The position numbers were made by a program, and so were the translations under genes. Of a stretch of 64,000 nt of DNA, positions 11,687 to 24,930 are shown piece by piece. The stretch is from Hydractinia symbiolongicarpus (lineage: Eukaryota; Cnidaria; Hydrozoa; Anthoathecata; Hydractiniidae), in contig NC_079886.1 of the NCBI RefSeq assembly GCF_029227915.1, forward strand, positions 1,426,001 through 1,490,000. Direction: 5' to 3'. The notes below the pieces were generated by a model. The model made no database searches and had not been told where the DNA came from. It was given only the letters and a program-made list of their open reading frames with translations. Each line of letters begins with the position of its first letter. The first letter of the stretch is position 1.

Positions 11687-14060
11687 ATCGTTCGGAAAAT
11701 GAGTTTACTCCCTGAGTACTTTCTTTGTATACTTTTGACTATACGGGCCGACTGCGGGATTTACGGGAAATCGCGGGTTTTCGTTTGCCGGCGATTAAAC
11801 TTCTTTTATTCAGCGTCTTCTCAAAAATGTAAACATTTTTGAAAACTACAAGTCTCATGCGTTTTAGTGGTGAAAAAATAATTTAAAAAATCGTTCTGAA
11901 AATGAGTTTATTCACAGGGTACTTTCTTTGTATACATTCAACTATACGGGCCGAGCCAGGGATTTACGGGAAAAGCGGGTTTTCGGTTGTCGGCGATTAA
12001 ACTGCTTTCATTCGGCGTCTCATCAAAAATGTAAACATTTTTGAATACTACAAGTCTCATTCGTTCTAGTGGTGCAGAAATAATTTGAAAAATCGTTCGA
12101 GAAATCAGTTTACGCCCTGGGTACTTTCTTTTATACATTCGACTATACGGGCCAAGTTCGGGATTTACAGGAAATCCCAGGTTTTCTTTTGCCAGCGATT
12201 AAACTTCTTTTATTCAGCGTCTCATCAAAAATGAAAACATTTTTAAAAACTGCAAGTCTCATGCGTTTAAGTGGTGAAAAGATAATTTAAAAAATCGTTC
12301 GGGAAATGAGTTTACTCCCTGGGTACTTTCTTTGTATACTTTTGATTATACGGGTCGTTTCCGGGATTTACGGGAAATCGCGGATTTTCGTTTGCCGGCG
12401 AATAAACTTGTTTTATTTAGCTTCTCATCAAAAATGAAAACATTTTTGGAAACTACAAGTCTCATGCGTTTCAGCGGTGAAAAAATAATTTAAAATATCG
12501 TTCGGGAAATTAGTTTACTCCCTGAGTACTTTCTTTGTATACTTTTGACTATACGGCCGAGTACGGGATTTACGGGAAATCGCGGGTTTTCGTTTACCGG
12601 CGATTAAACTTCTTTTATTCAGCGTCTTCTCAGAAATGAAAACATTTTTGAAAACTACAAGTCTCATGCGTTTTAGTGGTGAAAAAATAATTTAAAAAAT
12701 CGTTCTGAAAATGAGTTTATTCACGGGGTACTTTCTTTGTGTACATTCAACTATACGGGCCAAGCCAGGGATTTACGGGAAAAGCGGGTTTTCGGTTGTT
12801 GGCGATTAAACTGCTTTCATTCGGCGTCTTATCAAAAATGTAAACATTTTTGAATACTACAAGTCTCATGCGTTTTACTGGTGAAAAAATAATTTAAAAT
12901 ATCGTTCGGGAAATGAGTTTACTCCCTGAGTACTTTCTTTGTATACTTTTGACTATACGGGCCGAGTGCGGGATTTACGGGAAATCGCGGGTTTTCGTTT
13001 GCCGGCGATTAAACTTCTTTTATTCAGCGTCTTCTCAAAAATGTAAACATTTTTGAAAACTACAAGTCTCATGCGTTTTAGTGGTGAAAAAATAATTTAA
13101 AAAATCGTTCTGAAAATGAGTTTATTCACAGGGTACTTTCTTTGTATACATTCAACTATACGGGCCGAGCCAGGGATTTACGGGAAAAGCGGGTTTTCGG
13201 TTGTCGGCGATTAAACTGCTTTCATTCGGCGTCTCATCAAAAATGTAAACATTTTTGAATACTACAAGTCTCATTCGTTCTAGTGGTGCAGAAATAATTT
13301 GAAAAATCGTTCGAGAAATCAGTTTACGCCCTGGGTACTTTCTTTTATACATTCGACTATACGGGCCAAGTTCGGGATTTACAGGAAATCCCGGGTTTTC
13401 TTTTGCCAGCGATTAAACTTCTTTTATTCAGCGTCTCATCAAAAATGAAAACATTTTTAAAAACTGCAAGTCTCATGCGTTTAAGTGGTGAAAAGATAAT
13501 TTAAAAAATCGTTCGGGAAATGAGTTTACACCCTGGGTACTTTCTTTGTATACTTTTGATTATACGGGTCGTTTCCGGGATTTACGGGAAATCGCGGATT
13601 TTCGTTTGCCGGCGAATAAACTTGTTTTATTTAGCTTCTCATCAAAAATGAAAACATTTTTGGAAACTACAAGTCTCATGCGTTTCAGCGGTGAAAAAAT
13701 AATTTAAAATATCGTTCGGGAAATTAGTTTACTCCCTGAGTACTTTCTTTGTATACTTTTGACTATACGGCCGAGTACGGGATTTACGGGAAATCGCGGG
13801 TTTTCGTTTACCGGCGATTAAACTTCTTTTATTCAGCGTCTTCTCAGAAATGAAAACATTTTTGAAAACTACAAGTCTCATGCGTTTTAGTGGTGAAAAA
13901 ATAATTTAAAAAATCGTTCTGAAAATGAGTTTATTCACGGGGTACTTTCTTTGTGTACATTCAACTATACGGGCCAAGCCAGGGATTTACGGGAAAAGCG
14001 GGTTTTCGGTTGTTGGCGATTAAACTGCTTTCATTCGGCGTCTTATCAAAAATGTAAACA
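11687..14060. repeat. 1214-bp hexamer HOR, two copies, nested in copy A
   Basis: Unit starts are 11687 and 12901, offset 1214 (six monomers of 201-203 bp). Linked markers repeat together: 'gcgggatttacggg' after 'ctatacgggccga', the 'tttaccggcgattaaac' monomer with 'ctatacggccgag' lacking one G, and the 'cacggggtac', 'gtgtacattc' monomer (about 12723 and 13937). The second copy ends near 14060, where a 'gtgctgcagaattaattt' tail replaces the expected one. Confidence 0.9.
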
Positions 14061-14474
14061 TTTTTGAATACTACAAGTCTCATTCGTTCTAGTGCTGCAG
14101 AATTAATTTGAAAAATCGTTCGGGAAATCAGTTTACGCCCTGGGTACTTTCTTTTATACATTCGACTATACGGGCCAAGTTCGGGATTTACAGGAAATCC
14201 CGGGTTTTCGTTTGCCAGCGATTAAACTTCTTTTATTCAGCGTCTTCTCAAAAATGTAAACATTTTTGAAAACTACAAGTCTCATGCGTTTTAGTGGTGA
14301 AAAAATAATTTAAAAAATCGTTTGGGAAATGAGTTTAGTCCTTGAGTTCTTTCTTTGTATTCTTTTGACTGTACGGGCCGAGTACCGGATTTACGGGAAT
14401 TCGCGGGTTTTCGTTTGCCGGCGATTACACTTCTTAAATTCAGCGTCTTATCAAAAATGAAAACATTTTTGAAA

Positions 14475-14490
14475 ACTAACTAAAAGCGGG
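14475..14490 (+). repeat. Out-of-register monomer junction, occurrence 5
   Basis: Identical breakpoint, exactly 5955 bp after occurrence 4, as expected for its place in the large tandem duplication that starts at 14317. Confidence 0.88.
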
Positions 14491-17235
14491 TTTTCGGTTG
14501 TCGGCGATTAAACTGCTTTCATTCGGCGTCTCATCAAAAATGTAAACATTTTTGAATATTACAAGTCTCATTCGTTCTAGTGGTGCAGAAATAATTTGAA
14601 AAATCGTTCGGGAAATCAGTTTACTCCCCGGGTACTTTCTTTTATACATTCGACTATACGGGCCAAGTTCGGGATTTACAAGAAAGCCCGGGTTTTCGTT
14701 TGCCCGCGATTAAACTTCTTTTATTCAGCGTCTCATCAAAAATGAAAAAATATTTGAAAACTACAAGTCTCATGCGTTTTAATGGTAAAAAGATAATTTA
14801 AAAAATCGTTCGGGAAATGAGTTTACTCCCTGGGTACTTTCTTTGTATACTTTTGATTATACGGGTCGTGTCCGGGATTTACGGGAAATCGCGGGTTTTC
14901 GTTTGCCGGCGAATAAACTTGTTTTACTTAGCGTCTCATCAAAAATGAAAACATTTTTGAAAACTACAAGTCTCATGCGTTTCAGTGGTGAAAAAATAAT
15001 TTAAAATATCGTTCGGGAAATAAGTTTACTCCCTGAGTACTTTCTTTGTATACTTTTGATTATACGGGTCGTTTCCGGGATTTACAGGAAATCGCGGATT
15101 TTCGTTTGCCGGCGAATAAACTTGTTTTATTTAGCGTCTCATCAAAAATGGAAACATTTTTGAAAACTACAAGTCTCATGCGTTTTAGTGGTGAAAAAAT
15201 AATTTAAAAAATCGTTCTGAAAATGAGTTTATTCACAGGGTACTTTCTTTGTATACATTCAACTATAGGGGCCGAGCCAGGGATTTACGCGAAAAGCGGG
15301 TTTTCGGTTGTCGGCAATTAAACTGCCTTCATTCGGCGTCTCATCAAAAATGTAAACGTTTTTGAATACTACAAGTCTCATTCGTTCCAGTGGTGCAGAA
15401 ATAATTTGAAAAATCGTTCGGAAAATCAGTTTACTCCATGGGTACTCTCTTTGTATACTTTTAGTTATACGGGTCGTGTCCGGGATTTACGGGAAATCGT
15501 GGGTTTTCGTTTGCCGGCGATTAAACATGTTTTATTTAGCGTCTCATCAAAAATGAAAACATTTTTAAAAACTACAAGTCTCATGTGTTTTACTGGTGAA
15601 AAAATAATTTAAAATATCGTTCGGGAAATGAGTTTACTCCCTGAGTACTTTCTTTGTTAACTTTTGACTATACGGGCCGAGCCAGGGATTTACGGGAAAA
15701 GCGGGTTTTCGGTTGTCGGCGATTAAACTGCTTTCATTCGGCGTCTCATCAAAAATGTAAACATTTTTGAATACTACAAGTCTCATTCGTTCTAGTGGTG
15801 CAGAAATAATTTGAAAAATCGTTCGGGAAATCAGTTTACGCCCTGGGTACTTTCTTTTATACATTCGACTATACGGGCCAAGTTCGGGATTTACAGGAAA
15901 TCCCGGGTTTTCGTTTGCCAGCGATTAAACTTCTTTTATTCAGCGTCTCATCAAAAATAAAAACATTTTTGAAAACTACAAGTCTCATGCATTTTAGTGG
16001 TGAAAAAAATAATTTAAAAAATCATTCGGAAAATCAGTTTACTCCCTGAGTACTTTCTTTGTATACTTTTGACTATACGGGCCGAGTACGGGATTTACGG
16101 GAAATCGCGGGTTTTCGTTTGCCGGCGATTAAACTTCTTTTATTCAGCGTCTTCTCAAAAATGAAAACATTTTTGAAAACTACAAGTCTCATGCGTTTTA
16201 GTGGTGAAAAAATAATTTAAAAAATCGTTCTGAAAATGAGTTTATTCACAGGGTACTTTCTTTGTATACATTCAACTATACGGGCCGAGCCAGGGATTTA
16301 CGGGAAAAGCGGGTTTTCGGTTGTCGGCGATTAAATTGCTTTCATTCGGCGTCTCATCAAAAATGTAAACATTTTTGAATACTACAAGTCTCATTCGTTC
16401 TAGTGGTGCAGAAATAATTTGAAAAATCGTTCGAGAAATCAGTTTACGCCCTGGGTACTTTCTTTTATACATTCGACTATACGGGCCAAGTTCGGGATTT
16501 ACAGGAAATCCCGGGTTTTCGTTTGCCAGCGATTAAATTTCTTTTATTCAGCGTCTCATCAAAAATGAAAACATTTTTAAAAACTGCAAGTCTCATGCGT
16601 TTTAGTGGTGAAAAGATAATTTAAAAAATCGTTTGGGAAATGAGTTTAGTCCTTGAGTTCTTTCTTTGTATTCTTTTGACTGTACGGGCCGAGTACCGGA
16701 TTTACGGGAATTCGCGGGTTTTCGTTTGCCGGCGATTAAACTTCTTTTATTCAGCGTCTTCTCAAAAATGTAAACATTTTTGAAAACTACAAGTCTCATG
16801 CGTTTTAGTGGTGAAAAAATAATTTAAAAAATCGTTCTGAAAATGAGTTTATTCACAGGGTACTTTCTTTGTATACATCCAACTATACGGGCCGAGCCAG
16901 GGATTTACGCGAAAAGCGGGTTTTCGGTTGTCGGCGATTAAACTGCCTTCATTCGGCGTCTCATCAAAAATGTAAACATTTTTGAATACTACAAGTCTCA
17001 TTCGTTCCAGTGGTGCAGAAATAATTTGAAAAATCGTTCGGAAAATCAGTTTACTCCATGGGTACTCTCTTTGTATACTTTTGATTATACGGGTCGTGTC
17101 CGGGATTTACGGGAAATCGTGGGTTTTCGTTTGCCGGCGATTAAACATGTTTTATTTAGCGTCTCATCAAAAATGAAAACATTTTTGAAAACTACAAGTC
17201 TCATGCGTTTTACTGGTGAAAAAATAATTTAAAAT

Positions 17236-19610
17236 ATCGTTCGGGAAATGAGTTTACTCCCTGAGTACTTTCTTTGTATACTTTTGACTATACGGGCCGA
17301 CTGCGGGATTTACGGGAAATCGCGGGTTTTCGTTTGCCGGCGATTAAACTTCTTTTATTCAGCGTCTTCTCAAAAATGTAAACATTTTTGAAAACTACAA
17401 GTCTCATGCGTTTTAGTGGTGAAAAAATAATTTAAAAAATCGTTCTGAAAATGAGTTTATTCACAGGGTACTTTCTTTGTATACATTCAACTATACGGGC
17501 CGAGCCAGGGATTTACGGGAAAAGCGGGTTTTCGGTTGTCGGCGATTAAACTGCTTTCATTCGGCGTCTCATCAAAAATGTAAACATTTTTGAATACTAC
17601 AAGTCTCATTCGTTCTAGTGGTGCAGAAATAATTTGAAAAATCGTTCGAGAAATCAGTTTACGCCCTGGGTACTTTCTTTTATACATTCGACTATACGGG
17701 CCAAGTTCGGGATTTACAGGAAATCCCAGGTTTTCTTTTGCCAGCGATTAAACTTCTTTTATTCAGCGTCTCATCAAAAATGAAAACATTTTTAAAAACT
17801 GCAAGTCTCATGCGTTTAAGTGGTGAAAAGATAATTTAAAAAATCGTTCGGGAAATGAGTTTACTCCCTGGGTACTTTCTTTGTATACTTTTGATTATAC
17901 GGGTCGTTTCCGGGATTTACGGGAAATCGCGGATTTTCGTTTGCCGGCAAATAAACTTGTTTTATTTAGCTTCTCATCAAAAATGAAAACATTTTTGGAA
18001 ACTACAAGTCTCATGCGTTTCAGCGGTGAAAAAATAATTTAAAATATCGTTCGGGAAATTAGTTTACTCCCTGAGTACTTTCTTTGTATACTTTTGACTA
18101 TACGGCCGAGTACGGGATTTACGGGAAATCGCGGGTTTTCGTTTACCGGCGATTAAACTTCTTTTATTCAGCGTCTTCTCAGAAATGAAAACATTTTTGA
18201 AAACTACAAGTCTCATGCGTTTTAGTGGTGAAAAAATAATTTAAAAAATCGTTCTGAAAATGAGTTTATTCACGGGGTACTTTCTTTGTGTACATTCAAC
18301 TATACGGGCCAAGCCAGGGATTTACGGGAAAAGCGGGTTTTCGGTTGTTGGCGATTAAACTGCTTTCATTCGGCGTCTTATCAAAAATGTAAACATTTTT
18401 GAATACTACAAGTCTCATGCGTTTTACTGGTGAAAAAATAATTTAAAATATCGTTCGGGAAATGAGTTTACTCCCTGAGTACTTTCTTTGTATACTTTTG
18501 ACTATACGGGCCGAGTGCGGGATTTACGGGAAATCGCGGGTTTTCGTTTGCCGGCGATTAAACTTCTTTTATTCAGCGTCTTCTCAAAAATGTAAACATT
18601 TTTGAAAACTACAAGTCTCATGCGTTTTAGTGGTGAAAAAATAATTTAAAAAATCGTTCTGAAAATGAGTTTATTCACAGGGTACTTTCTTTGTATACAT
18701 TCAACTATACGGGCCGAGCCAGGGATTTACGGGAAAAGCGGGTTTTCGGTTGTCGGCGATTAAACTGCTTTCATTCGGCGTCTCATCAAAAATGTAAACA
18801 TTTTTGAATACTACAAGTCTCATTCGTTCTAGTGGTGCAGAAATAATTTGAAAAATCGTTCGAGAAATCAGTTTACGCCCTGGGTACTTTCTTTTATACA
18901 TTCGACTATACGGGCCAAGTTCGGGATTTACAGGAAATCCCGGGTTTTCTTTTGCCAGCGATTAAACTTCTTTTATTCAGCGTCTCATCAAAAATGAAAA
19001 CATTTTTAAAAACTGCAAGTCTCATGCGTTTAAGTGGTGAAAAGATAATTTAAAAAATCGTTCGGGAAATGAGTTTACTCCCTGGGTACTTTCTTTGTAT
19101 ACTTTTGATTATACGGGTCGTTTCCGGGATTTACGGGAAATCGCGGATTTTCGTTTGCCGGCGAATAAACTTGTTTTATTTAGCTTCTCATCAAAAATGA
19201 AAACATTTTTGGAAACTACAAGTCTCATGCGTTTCAGCGGTGAAAAAATAATTTAAAATATCGTTCGGGAAATTAGTTTACTCCCTGAGTACTTTCTTTG
19301 TATACTTTTGACTATACGGCCGAGTACGGGATTTACGGGAAATCGCGGGTTTTCGTTTACCGGCGATTAAACTTCTTTTATTCAGCGTCTTCTCAGAAAT
19401 GAAAACATTTTTGAAAACTACAAGTCTCATGCGTTTTAGTGGTGAAAAAATAATTTAAAAAATCGTTCTGAAAATGAGTTTATTCACGGGGTACTTTCTT
19501 TGTGTACATTCAACTATACGGGCCAAGCCAGGGATTTACGGGAAAAGCGGGTTTTCGGTTGTTGGCGATTAAACTGCTTTCATTCGGCGTCTTATCAAAA
19601 ATGTAAACAT
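17236..19610. repeat. 1214-bp hexamer HOR, two copies, nested in copy B
   Basis: This is the counterpart of the hexamer pair in copy A, shifted by 5549 bp (units at 17236 and 18450). Both units and their inner variants are preserved, so the hexamer was duplicated before the large duplication took place. Confidence 0.9.
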
Positions 19611-19865
19611 TTTTGAATACTACAAATCTCATTCGTTCTAGTGCTGCAGAATTAATTTGAAAAATCGTTCGGGAAATCAGTTTACGCCCTGGGTACTTTC
19701 TTTTATACATTCGACTATACGGGCCAAGTTCGGGATTTACAGGAAATCCCGGGTTTTCGTTTGCCAGCGATTAAACTTCTTTTATTCAGCGTCTTCTCAA
19801 AAATGTAAACATTTTTGAAAACTACAAGTCTCATGCGTTTTAGTGGTGAAAAAATAATTTAAAAA

Positions 19866-21080
19866 ATCGTTCTGAAAATGAGTTTATTCACAGGGTACTT
19901 TCTTTGTATACATCCAACTATACGGGCCGAGCCAGGGATTTACGCGAAAAGCGGGTTTTCGGTTGTCGGCGATTAAACTGCCTTCATTCGGCGTCTCATC
20001 AAAAATGTAAACATTTTTGAATACTACAAGTCTCATTCGTTCCAGTGGTGCAGAAATAATTTGAAAAATCGTTCGGAAAATCAGTTTACTCCATGGGTAC
20101 TCTCTTTGTATACTTTTGATTATACGGGTCGTGTCCGGGATTTACGGGAAATCGTGGGTTTTCGTTTGCCGGCGATTAAACATGTTTTATTTAGCGTCTC
20201 ATCAAAAATGAAAACATTTTTGAAAACTACAAGTCTCATGCGTTTTACTGGTGAAAAAATAATTTAAAATATCGTTCGGGAAATGAGTTTACTCCCTGAG
20301 TACTTTCTTTGTATACTTTTGACTATACGGGCCGAGTGCGGGATTTACGGGAAATCGCGGGTTTTCGTTTGCCGGCGATTAAACTTCTTTTATTCAGCGT
20401 CTTCTCAAAAATGTAAACATTTTTGAAAACTACAAGTCTCATGCGTTTTAGTGGTGAAAAAATAATTTAAAAAATCGTTCTGAAAATGAGTTTATTCACA
20501 GGGTACTTTCTTTGTATACATTCAACTATACGGGCCGAGCCAGGGATTTACGGGAAAAGCGGGTTTTCGGTTGTCGGCGATTAAACTGCTTTCATTCGGC
20601 GTCTCATCAAAAATGTAAACATTTTTGAATACTACAAGTCTCATTCGTTCTAGTGGTGCAGAAATAATTTGAAAAATCGTTCGAGAAATCAGTTTACGCC
20701 CTGGGTACTTTCTTTTATACATTCGACTATACGGGCCAAGTTCGGGATTTACAGGAAATCCCGGGTTTTCTTTTGCCAGCGATTAAACTTCTTTTATTCA
20801 GCGTCTCATCAAAAATGAAAACATTTTTAAAAACTGCAAGTCTCATGCGTTTTAGTGGTGAAAAGATAATTTAAAAAATCGTTCGGGAAATGAGTTTACT
20901 CCCTGGGTACTTTCTTTGTATACTTTTGATTATACGGGTCGTTTCCGGGATTTACGGGAAATCGCGGATTTTCGTTTGCCGGCGAATAAACTTGTTTTAT
21001 TTAGCGTCTCATCAAAAATGAAAACATTTTTGGAAACTACAAGTCTCATGCGTTTCAGCGGTGAAAAAATAATTTAAAAT
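19866..21080. repeat. Partial extra copy at offset 3035
   Basis: From 'atcgttctg' at 19866 the sequence follows 16831 onward at offset 3035 (15 monomers), including the 'catccaactatac' and 'ccatgggtac', 'ggaaatcgtggg' monomers. Similarity ends near 21080, where a 'ggaaatcagtttacgcc' monomer starts in place of 'ggaaattag'. This adds about 1.2 kb of copy-B material after copy B. Confidence 0.88.
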
Positions 21081-23916
21081 ATCGTTCGGGAAATCAGTTT
21101 ACGCCCTGGGTACTTTCTTTTATACATTCGACTATACGGGCCAAGTTCGGGATTTAAAGGAAATCCCGGGTTTTCGTTTGCCAGCGATTAAACTTCTTTT
21201 ATTCAGCGTCTCATCAAAAATGAAAACATTTTTAAAAACTACAAGTCTCATGCGTTTTAGTGGTGAAAAGATAATTTAAAAAATCGTTCGGGAAATGAGT
21301 TTACTCCCTGGGTACTTTCTTTGTATACTTTTGATTATGCGGGTGGTTTCCGGGATTTACAGGAAATCGCGAATTTTCGTTTGCCGGCGAATAAACTTCT
21401 TTTATTTAGCGTCTCATCAAAAATGAAACCATTTTTTTAAAACTACAAGTTTCATGCGTTTTAGTGGTGAAAAAATAATTTAAAAAATCGTTCTGAAAAT
21501 GAGTTTATTCACAGGGTACTTTCTTTGTATACATTCAACTATACAGGCCAAGCCAGGGATTTACGGGAAAAGCGGGTTTTCGGTTGTCGGCGATTAAACT
21601 TCTTTTATTCAGCCTCTTCTCAAAAATGAAAACATTTTTGAAAACTACAAGTCTCATGCGTTTTAGTGGTGAAAAAATAATTTAAAAAATCGTTCTGAAA
21701 ATGAGTTTATTCACAGGGTACTTTCTTTGTATACTTTTGATTATACGGGTCGTTGTCGGGATTTACGGGAAATCGCGGGTTTTCGTTTGCCGGCGAATAA
21801 ACTTGTTTTACTTAGCGTCTCATCAAAAATGAAAACATTTTTGAAAACTGCAAGTCTCATGCGTTTCAGCGGTGAAACAATAATTTAAAATATCGTTCGG
21901 GAAATAAGTTTACTCCCTGAGTACTTTCTTTGTATACTTTTGACTATACGGGCCGAGTACGGGATTTACGGGAAATCGCGGGTTTTCGTTTACCGGCGAT
22001 TAAACTTCTTTTATTCAGCCTCTTCTCAAAAATGAAAACATTTTTGAAAACTACAAGTCTCATGCGTTTTAGTGGTGAAAAAATAATTTAAAAAATCGTT
22101 CTGAAAATGAGTTTATTCACAGGGTACTTTCTTTGTATACATTCAACTATACGGGCCAAGCCAGGAATTTACGGGAAAAGCGGGTTCTCGGTTGTCGGCG
22201 ATTAAACTGCTTTCATTCGGCGTCTCATCAAAAATGTAAACATTTTTGAATACTACAAGTCTCATTCGTTCTAGTGCTGCAGAATTAATTTAAAAAATCG
22301 TTCGGGAAATCAGTTTACGCCCTGGGTACTTTCTTTTATACATTCGACTATACGGGCCAAGTTCGGGATTTACAGGAAATCCCGGGTTTTCGTTTGCCAG
22401 CGATTAAACTTCTTTTATTCAGCGTCTCATCAAAAATGAAAACATTTTTAAAAACTACAAGTCTCATGCGTTTTAGTGGTGAAAAGATAATTTAAAATAT
22501 CGTTCGGGAAATCAGTTTACGCCCTGGGTACTTTCTTTTATACATTCGACTATACGGGCCAAGTTCGGGATTTAAAGGAAATCCCGGGTTTTCGTTTGCC
22601 AGCGATTAAACTTCTTTTATTCAGCGTCTCATCAAAAATGAAAACATTTTTAAAAACTACAAGTCTCATGCGTTTTAGTGGTGAAAAGATAATTTAAAAA
22701 ATCGTTCGGGAAATGAGTTTACTCCCTGGGTACTTTCTTTGTATACTTTTGATTATGCGGGTGGTTTCCGGGATTTACAGGAAATCGCGAATTTTCGTTT
22801 GCCGGCGAATAAACTTCTTTTATTTAGCGTCTCATCAAAAATGAAACCATTTTTTTAAAACTACAAGTTTCATGCGTTTTAGTGGTGAAAAAATAATTTA
22901 AAAAATCGTTCTGAAAATGAGTTTATTCACAGGGTACTTTCTTTGTATACATTCAACTATACAGGCCAAGCCAGGGATTTACGGGAAAAGCGGGTTTTCG
23001 GTTGTCGGCGATTAAACTTCTTTTATTCAGCCTCTTCTCAAAAATGAAAACATTTTTGAAAACTACAAGTCTCATGCGTTTTAGTGGTGAAAAAATAATT
23101 TAAAAAATCGTTCTGAAAATGAGTTTATTCACAGGGTACTTTCTTTGTATACTTTTGATTATACGGGTCGTTGTCGGGATTTACGGGAAATCGCGGGTTT
23201 TCGTTTGCCGGCGAATAAACTTGTTTTACTTAGCGTCTCATCAAAAATGAAAACATTTTTGAAAACTGCAAGTCTCATGCGTTTCAGCGGTGAAACAATA
23301 ATTTAAAATATCGTTCGGGAAATAAGTTTACTCCCTGAGTACTTTCTTTGTATACTTTTGACTATACGGGCCGAGTACGGGATTTACGGGAAATCGCGGG
23401 TTTTCGTTTACCGGCGATTAAACTTCTTTTATTCAGCCTCTTCTCAAAAATGAAAACATTTTTGAAAACTACAAGTCTCATGCGTTTTAGTGGTGAAAAA
23501 ATAATTTAAAAAATCGTTCTGAAAATGAGTTTATTCACAGGGTACTTTCTTTGTATACATTCAACTATACGGGCCAAGCCAGGAATTTACGGGAAAAGCG
23601 GGTTCTCGGTTGTCGGCGATTAAACTGCTTTCATTCGGCGTCTCATCAAAAATGTAAACATTTTTGAATACTACAAGTCTCATTCGTTCTAGTGCTGCAG
23701 AATTAATTTAAAAAATCGTTCGGGAAATCAGTTTACGCCCTGGGTACTTTCTTTTATACATTCGACTATACGGGCCAAGTTCGGGATTTACAGGAAATCC
23801 CGGGTTTTCGTTTGCCAGCGATTAAACTTCTTTTATTCAGCGTCTCATCAAAAATGAAAACATTTTTAAAAACTACAAGTCTCATGCGTTTTAGTGGTGA
23901 AAAGATAATTTAAAAA
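21081..23916. repeat. 1418-bp heptamer HOR, two copies
   Basis: Units are 21081-22498 and 22499-23916. Offset 1418 holds for the first monomer ('gggatttaaagg'), for 'gattatgcgggtggtttcc' (21331 to 22749) and for the T-run variant 'ccatttttttaaaac'. The copies look almost identical. Unit members include two 'ttattcacaggg' monomers with 'cagcctcttctc', and one with the divergent tail 'gtgctgcagaattaattt'. Confidence 0.92.
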
Positions 23917-24930
23917 ATCGTTCGGGAAATGAGTTTACTCCCTGGGTACTTTCTTTGTATACTTTTGATTATGCGGGTGGTTTCCGGGATTTACAGGAAA
24001 TCGCGGATTTTCGTTTGCCGGCGAATAAACTTGTTTTATTTAGCGTCTCATCAAAAATGAAACCATTTTTGAAAACTACAAGTTTCATGCGTTTTAGTGG
24101 TGAAAAAATAATTTAAAAAATCGTTCTGAAAATGAGTTTATTCACAGGGTACTTTCTTTGTATACATTCAACTATACGGGCCAAGCCAGGGATTTACGGG
24201 AAAAGCGGGTTTTCGGTTGTCGGCGATTAAACTGCTTTCATTCGGCGTCTCATCAAAAATGTAAACATTTTTGAATACTACAAGTCTCATTCGTTCTAGT
24301 GGTGAAAAGATAATTTAAAAAATCGATCGGGAAATGAGTTTACTCCCTGGGTACTTTCTTTGTATACTTTTGATTATACGGGTCGTGTCCGGGATTTACG
24401 GGAAATCGCGGGTTTTCGTTTGCCGGCGAATAAACTTGTTTTACTTAGCGTCTCATCAAAAATGAAAACATTTTTGAAAACTGCAAGTCTCATGCGTTTC
24501 AGCGGTGAAACAATAATTTAAAATATCGTTCGGGAAATAAGTTTACTCCCTGAGTACTTTCTTTGTATACTTTTGACTATACGGGCCGAGTACGGGATTT
24601 ACGGGAAATCGCGGGTTTTCGTTTACCGGCGATTAAACTTCTTTTATTCAGCCTCTTCTCAAAAATGAAAACATTTTTGAAAACTACAAGTCTCATGCGT
24701 TTTAGTGGTGAAAAAATAATTTAAAAAATCGTTCTGAAAATGATTTTATTCACAGGGTACTTTCTTTGTATACATTCAACTATACGGGCCAAGCCAGGAA
24801 TTTACGGGAAAAGCGGGTTTTCGGTTGTCGGCGATTAAACTGCTTTCATTCGGCGTCTCATCAAAAATGTAAACATTTTTGAATACTACAAGTCTCATTC
24901 GTTCTAGTGCTGCAAAATTAATTTGAAAAA
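23917..24930. repeat. Partial, rearranged third heptamer copy
   Basis: It starts at the second monomer of the 1418-bp unit (21283 corresponds to 23917), so the first monomer is missing. Near 24290-24325 a divergent-class body ('cattcgttctagtgg') is fused to an ordinary tail ('tgaaaagataattt'), followed by the unusual start 'atcgatcggg'. The last monomers again match the unit. Confidence 0.82.

Larger units (their letters stand above)
8362..14316. repeat. Large tandem duplication, copy A (5955 bp)
   Basis: It starts at 'atcgtttggg' (8362) and ends where the same monomer type restarts at 14317. Nearly all of it is repeated in copy B with few differences by eye, for example G at 9735 against T at 15690, and T at 11369 against G at 16918. 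Relative to copy B it has two additional monomers (406 bp) at about 9990-10400, two similar monomers carrying 'tgccaacgaataaac'. A 1214-bp hexamer HOR is nested near its right end. Confidence 0.92.
14317..19865. repeat. Large tandem duplication, copy B (5549 bp)
   Basis: It matches copy A at offset 5955 up to about 15940 and at offset 5549 from about 15958 onward. The 406-bp change falls inside the shared stretch 'gcgtctcatcaaaaat': upstream 'ttcagcg' is like 9986, while downstream 'aaaaataaaa' is like 10403. Offset 5549 then holds at many landmarks (11687/17236, 12901/18450, 13961/19510). At 19866 the sequence departs from copy A, with 'atcgttctgaaaatgag' in place of 'atcgtttggg'. Confidence 0.92.

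Noticed and set aside
21427-21440. T-run and A-run expansions ('ccatttttttaaaac', 'gaaaaaaaaattt') as possible transposon tails or poly(A) insertions
   Set aside because: They are length changes in runs already in the monomer, sit in register with neighbours, and recur with their HOR units. No target-site duplication or inserted sequence.
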